NCBI GenBank assembly: GCA_021816545.1
Contig: JAKAXP010000009.1
Span: 1-26,032 of the forward strand
Direction of reading: 5' to 3'
From: Bacteroidota bacterium
GTDB taxonomy: Bacteria; Bacteroidota; Bacteroidia; Bacteroidales; VadinHA17
Length of the DNA: 26,032 nt
The notes beneath the pieces were generated by a model. It was not told the origin of the DNA. It did not search any database and saw only the letters and a program-made list of their open reading frames with translations. Positions 24,524 through 26,032 of the stretch are shown here, in pieces. The position numbers and the translations under genes are program-made. Within the stretch, counting starts at the first letter, position 1, and the number at the start of each line of letters is the position of its first letter.

Positions 24524-26032
24524 TCACGCCTGTGCCGTCTCGGGGATCTCCTCCTCGACACGCAGGTTGCCAATAATAAAGTCCTGACGTTCCGGTGTAT
24601 TCTTGCCCATATAAAACTCGAGGAACTGGGTATAGGGGTCTGACTTCTTCATGATCACGGGTTCAAGTCGCATATCCTTTCCAATGAAGTGGATGAATTC
24701 ATCGGGTGATATCTCACCGAGCCCCTTGAAACGGGTTATCTCGGGGTCAGGCCCGAGGTCCTTAATTGCCTTCAGCCTCTCCTCGTCGCTGTAACAATAG
24801 CGGGTCTGCTTCTTGTTGCGGACCCTGAAGAGGGGTGTCTGAAGGATGTAAACATGTCCCTTGCGGACGAGGTCAGGAAAGAACTGCAGGAAGAATGTCA
24901 GCAGGAGGAGCCTGATGTGCATCCCGTCAACGTCAGCATCGGTGGCTATAACCACGTAGTTGTAGCGGAGATCATCAAGTGACTCTTCTATGTTGAGTGC
25001 TGCCTGCAGGAGATTGAATTCCTCATTCTCGTATACTATCTTTTTCGTAAGGCCGTAGCAGTTCAGCGGCTTGCCCCTGAGGCTGAAGACGGCCTGGGTC
25101 TCCACGTTACGCGATTTGGTGATTGATCCGCTGGCCGAGTCACCCTCGGTGATAAAGAGGGTTGATTCCAGGCGCCTTTCATCATTCGAGTTGTAGTGAA
25201 TGCGGCAGTCGCGCAGCTTACGGTTGTGGAGGCTGACTTTCTTCGCGCGTTCACGCGCAAGCTTCTGTATTGAGCTGATGGCTTTCCGCTCCTTTTCCGA
25301 CTCCTGGATCTTCTTCAGCATGATACGGGCGGTCTCGCCGTTCTTGTGGAGGTAGTCGTCGAGGTTCTTGCGGATGAAGTCAACCACGTAGTTTCGCACC
25401 GAGGGGCCGTTTGGTCCCATATCCTTGGAACCAAGCTTGGTTTTGGTCTGCGACTCGAAGATAGGCTCTTCGATCTTGACCGATATTGCGGCGATAATCG
25501 ATGACCTGATGTCAGAAGCGTCAAAGTCCTTCTTGAAGAACTCCTTGACGGTACGGGTTATCGCTTCACGGAATGCGATGAGGTGGGTGCCTCCCTGCGA
25601 GGTATGCTGTCCGTTGACGAAGCTGTAGTAATCCTCGCCGTACTGCATGCCGTGGGTTATGGCGACCTCAATATCCTCCCCCTTGAGGTGGATGATGGGG
25701 TAGAGCCCCTCACGGTTCATGTTGTCATTCAGGAGGTCAACCAGGCCGTTGCGCGAGACTATCTTGTTGCCGTTGAGATTGATGATCATACCCGCGTTGA
25801 GGTATGAGTAGTTTTTCATCATGTTCTCAACATACTCGGGGATATAATGGAATTTGCCGAACAGTGCTTCGTCAGGAGTGAAGATCACCTCGGTGCCGTT
25901 TTCTTCGGCGGTTGATTTCAGGGGTTCATCCCGAATAAGCTCTCCGGATTTAAATTCAATCTCCTTGGCCTGGCCTTCACGGAACGATCTGATTATGAAC
26001 GATGAAGAGAGTGCGTTAACGGCTTTGATACC
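24524..26032 (-). CDS. parE: DNA topoisomerase IV subunit B (5' end outside window)
   Basis: ATPase subunit of topoisomerase IV. 502 codons are present and the frame is open to the window edge; the missing N-terminus (perhaps 110-130 residues, including most of the GHKL ATPase motifs) lies outside. The first visible residues GIKAVNALSSSF are part of the ATP-lid region. The transducer follows, with the ISTRE-like element replaced by LIAFREAITRTVKEFF and then VKIEEPIFESQTKTKLGS. The Toprim domain has TEGDSASGSITKSRN (the catalytic glutamate codon is at 25145-25147), VVIATDADVDGMHIR (about 24920-24960, the DxD metal ligands) and RFKGLGEISPDEF near the end. There is no sign of the extra C-terminal insert of some GyrB proteins. 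The GTG at 25886-25888 is an internal valine, not a start. Confidence 0.95.
   Translation of the reverse strand, partial: GIKAVNALSSSFIIRSFREGQAKEIEFKSGELIRDEPLKSTAEENGTEVIFTPDEALFGKFHYIPEYVENMMKNYSYLNAGMIINLNGNKIVSRNGLVDLLNDNMNREGLYPIIHLKGEDIEVAITHGMQYGEDYYSFVNGQHTSQGGTHLIAFREAITRTVKEFFKKDFDASDIRSSIIAAISVKIEEPIFESQTKTKLGSKDMGPNGPSVRNYVVDFIRKNLDDYLHKNGETARIMLKKIQESEKERKAISSIQKLARERAKKVSLHNRKLRDCRIHYNSNDERRLESTLFITEGDSASGSITKSRNVETQAVFSLRGKPLNCYGLTKKIVYENEEFNLLQAALNIEESLDDLRYNYVVIATDADVDGMHIRLLLLTFFLQFFPDLVRKGHVYILQTPLFRVRNKKQTRYCYSDEERLKAIKDLGPDPEITRFKGLGEISPDEFIHFIGKDMRLEPVIMKKSDPYTQFLEFYMGKNTPERQDFIIGNLRVEEEIPETAQA

Noticed and set aside
1..26032. Mobile elements, CRISPR arrays, tRNA or rRNA genes
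   Set aside because: Nearly all bases are accounted for by housekeeping-type genes; I saw no transposase, integrase, repeat array or structural RNA.

Overview
The window reads as ordinary chromosome from a member of the Bacteroidota, probably Bacteroidales or a close relative. The evidence is gene content and order (coaX, outer-membrane protein, TPR protein, lptC, CBS/CorC protein; a DUF3109 protein; Bacteroidota-type topoisomerase IV subunits), and promoter-like sites matching the phylum consensus TTTG-N19-TAnnTTTG. Shine-Dalgarno sequences are mostly absent. Coding density is very high: 19 genes, several overlapping by 8 to 29 bases, and no gene-free stretch over about 105 bases. I see no tRNA, rRNA, CRISPR array, insertion sequence, phage gene or integration site.

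Left part, 1-3433: the 3' end of a dihydroorotase gene, then a small lipoprotein gene. These converge on a monofunctional aspartate kinase gene, which is divergent from class I fructose-1,6-bisphosphatase.

Centre-left, 3488-12259, plus strand: a likely seven-gene operon starting at a strong promoter match. It runs mfd, coaX, an outer-membrane barrel protein, a TPR protein, lptC, a 60-residue membrane protein and a CBS/CorC membrane protein. It joins DNA repair and CoA synthesis to envelope and LPS-transport genes.

Centre-right, 12322-15801, minus strand: gpmI, a DUF3109 cysteine-rich protein and an M20 dipeptidase, tightly packed behind a promoter-like site.

Right part, 15903-26032, minus strand: parE (5' end outside the window), parC and aroK, followed by the least understood pair in the window. 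This pair is a polytopic membrane protein with a long helical-repeat (HEAT-like) region, and a nSTAND-type NTPase with a transmembrane helix, a coiled coil and one seven-bladed WD40 propeller. I read them as a candidate membrane-associated STAND signalling module and the best lead in the window, though its function is unknown.
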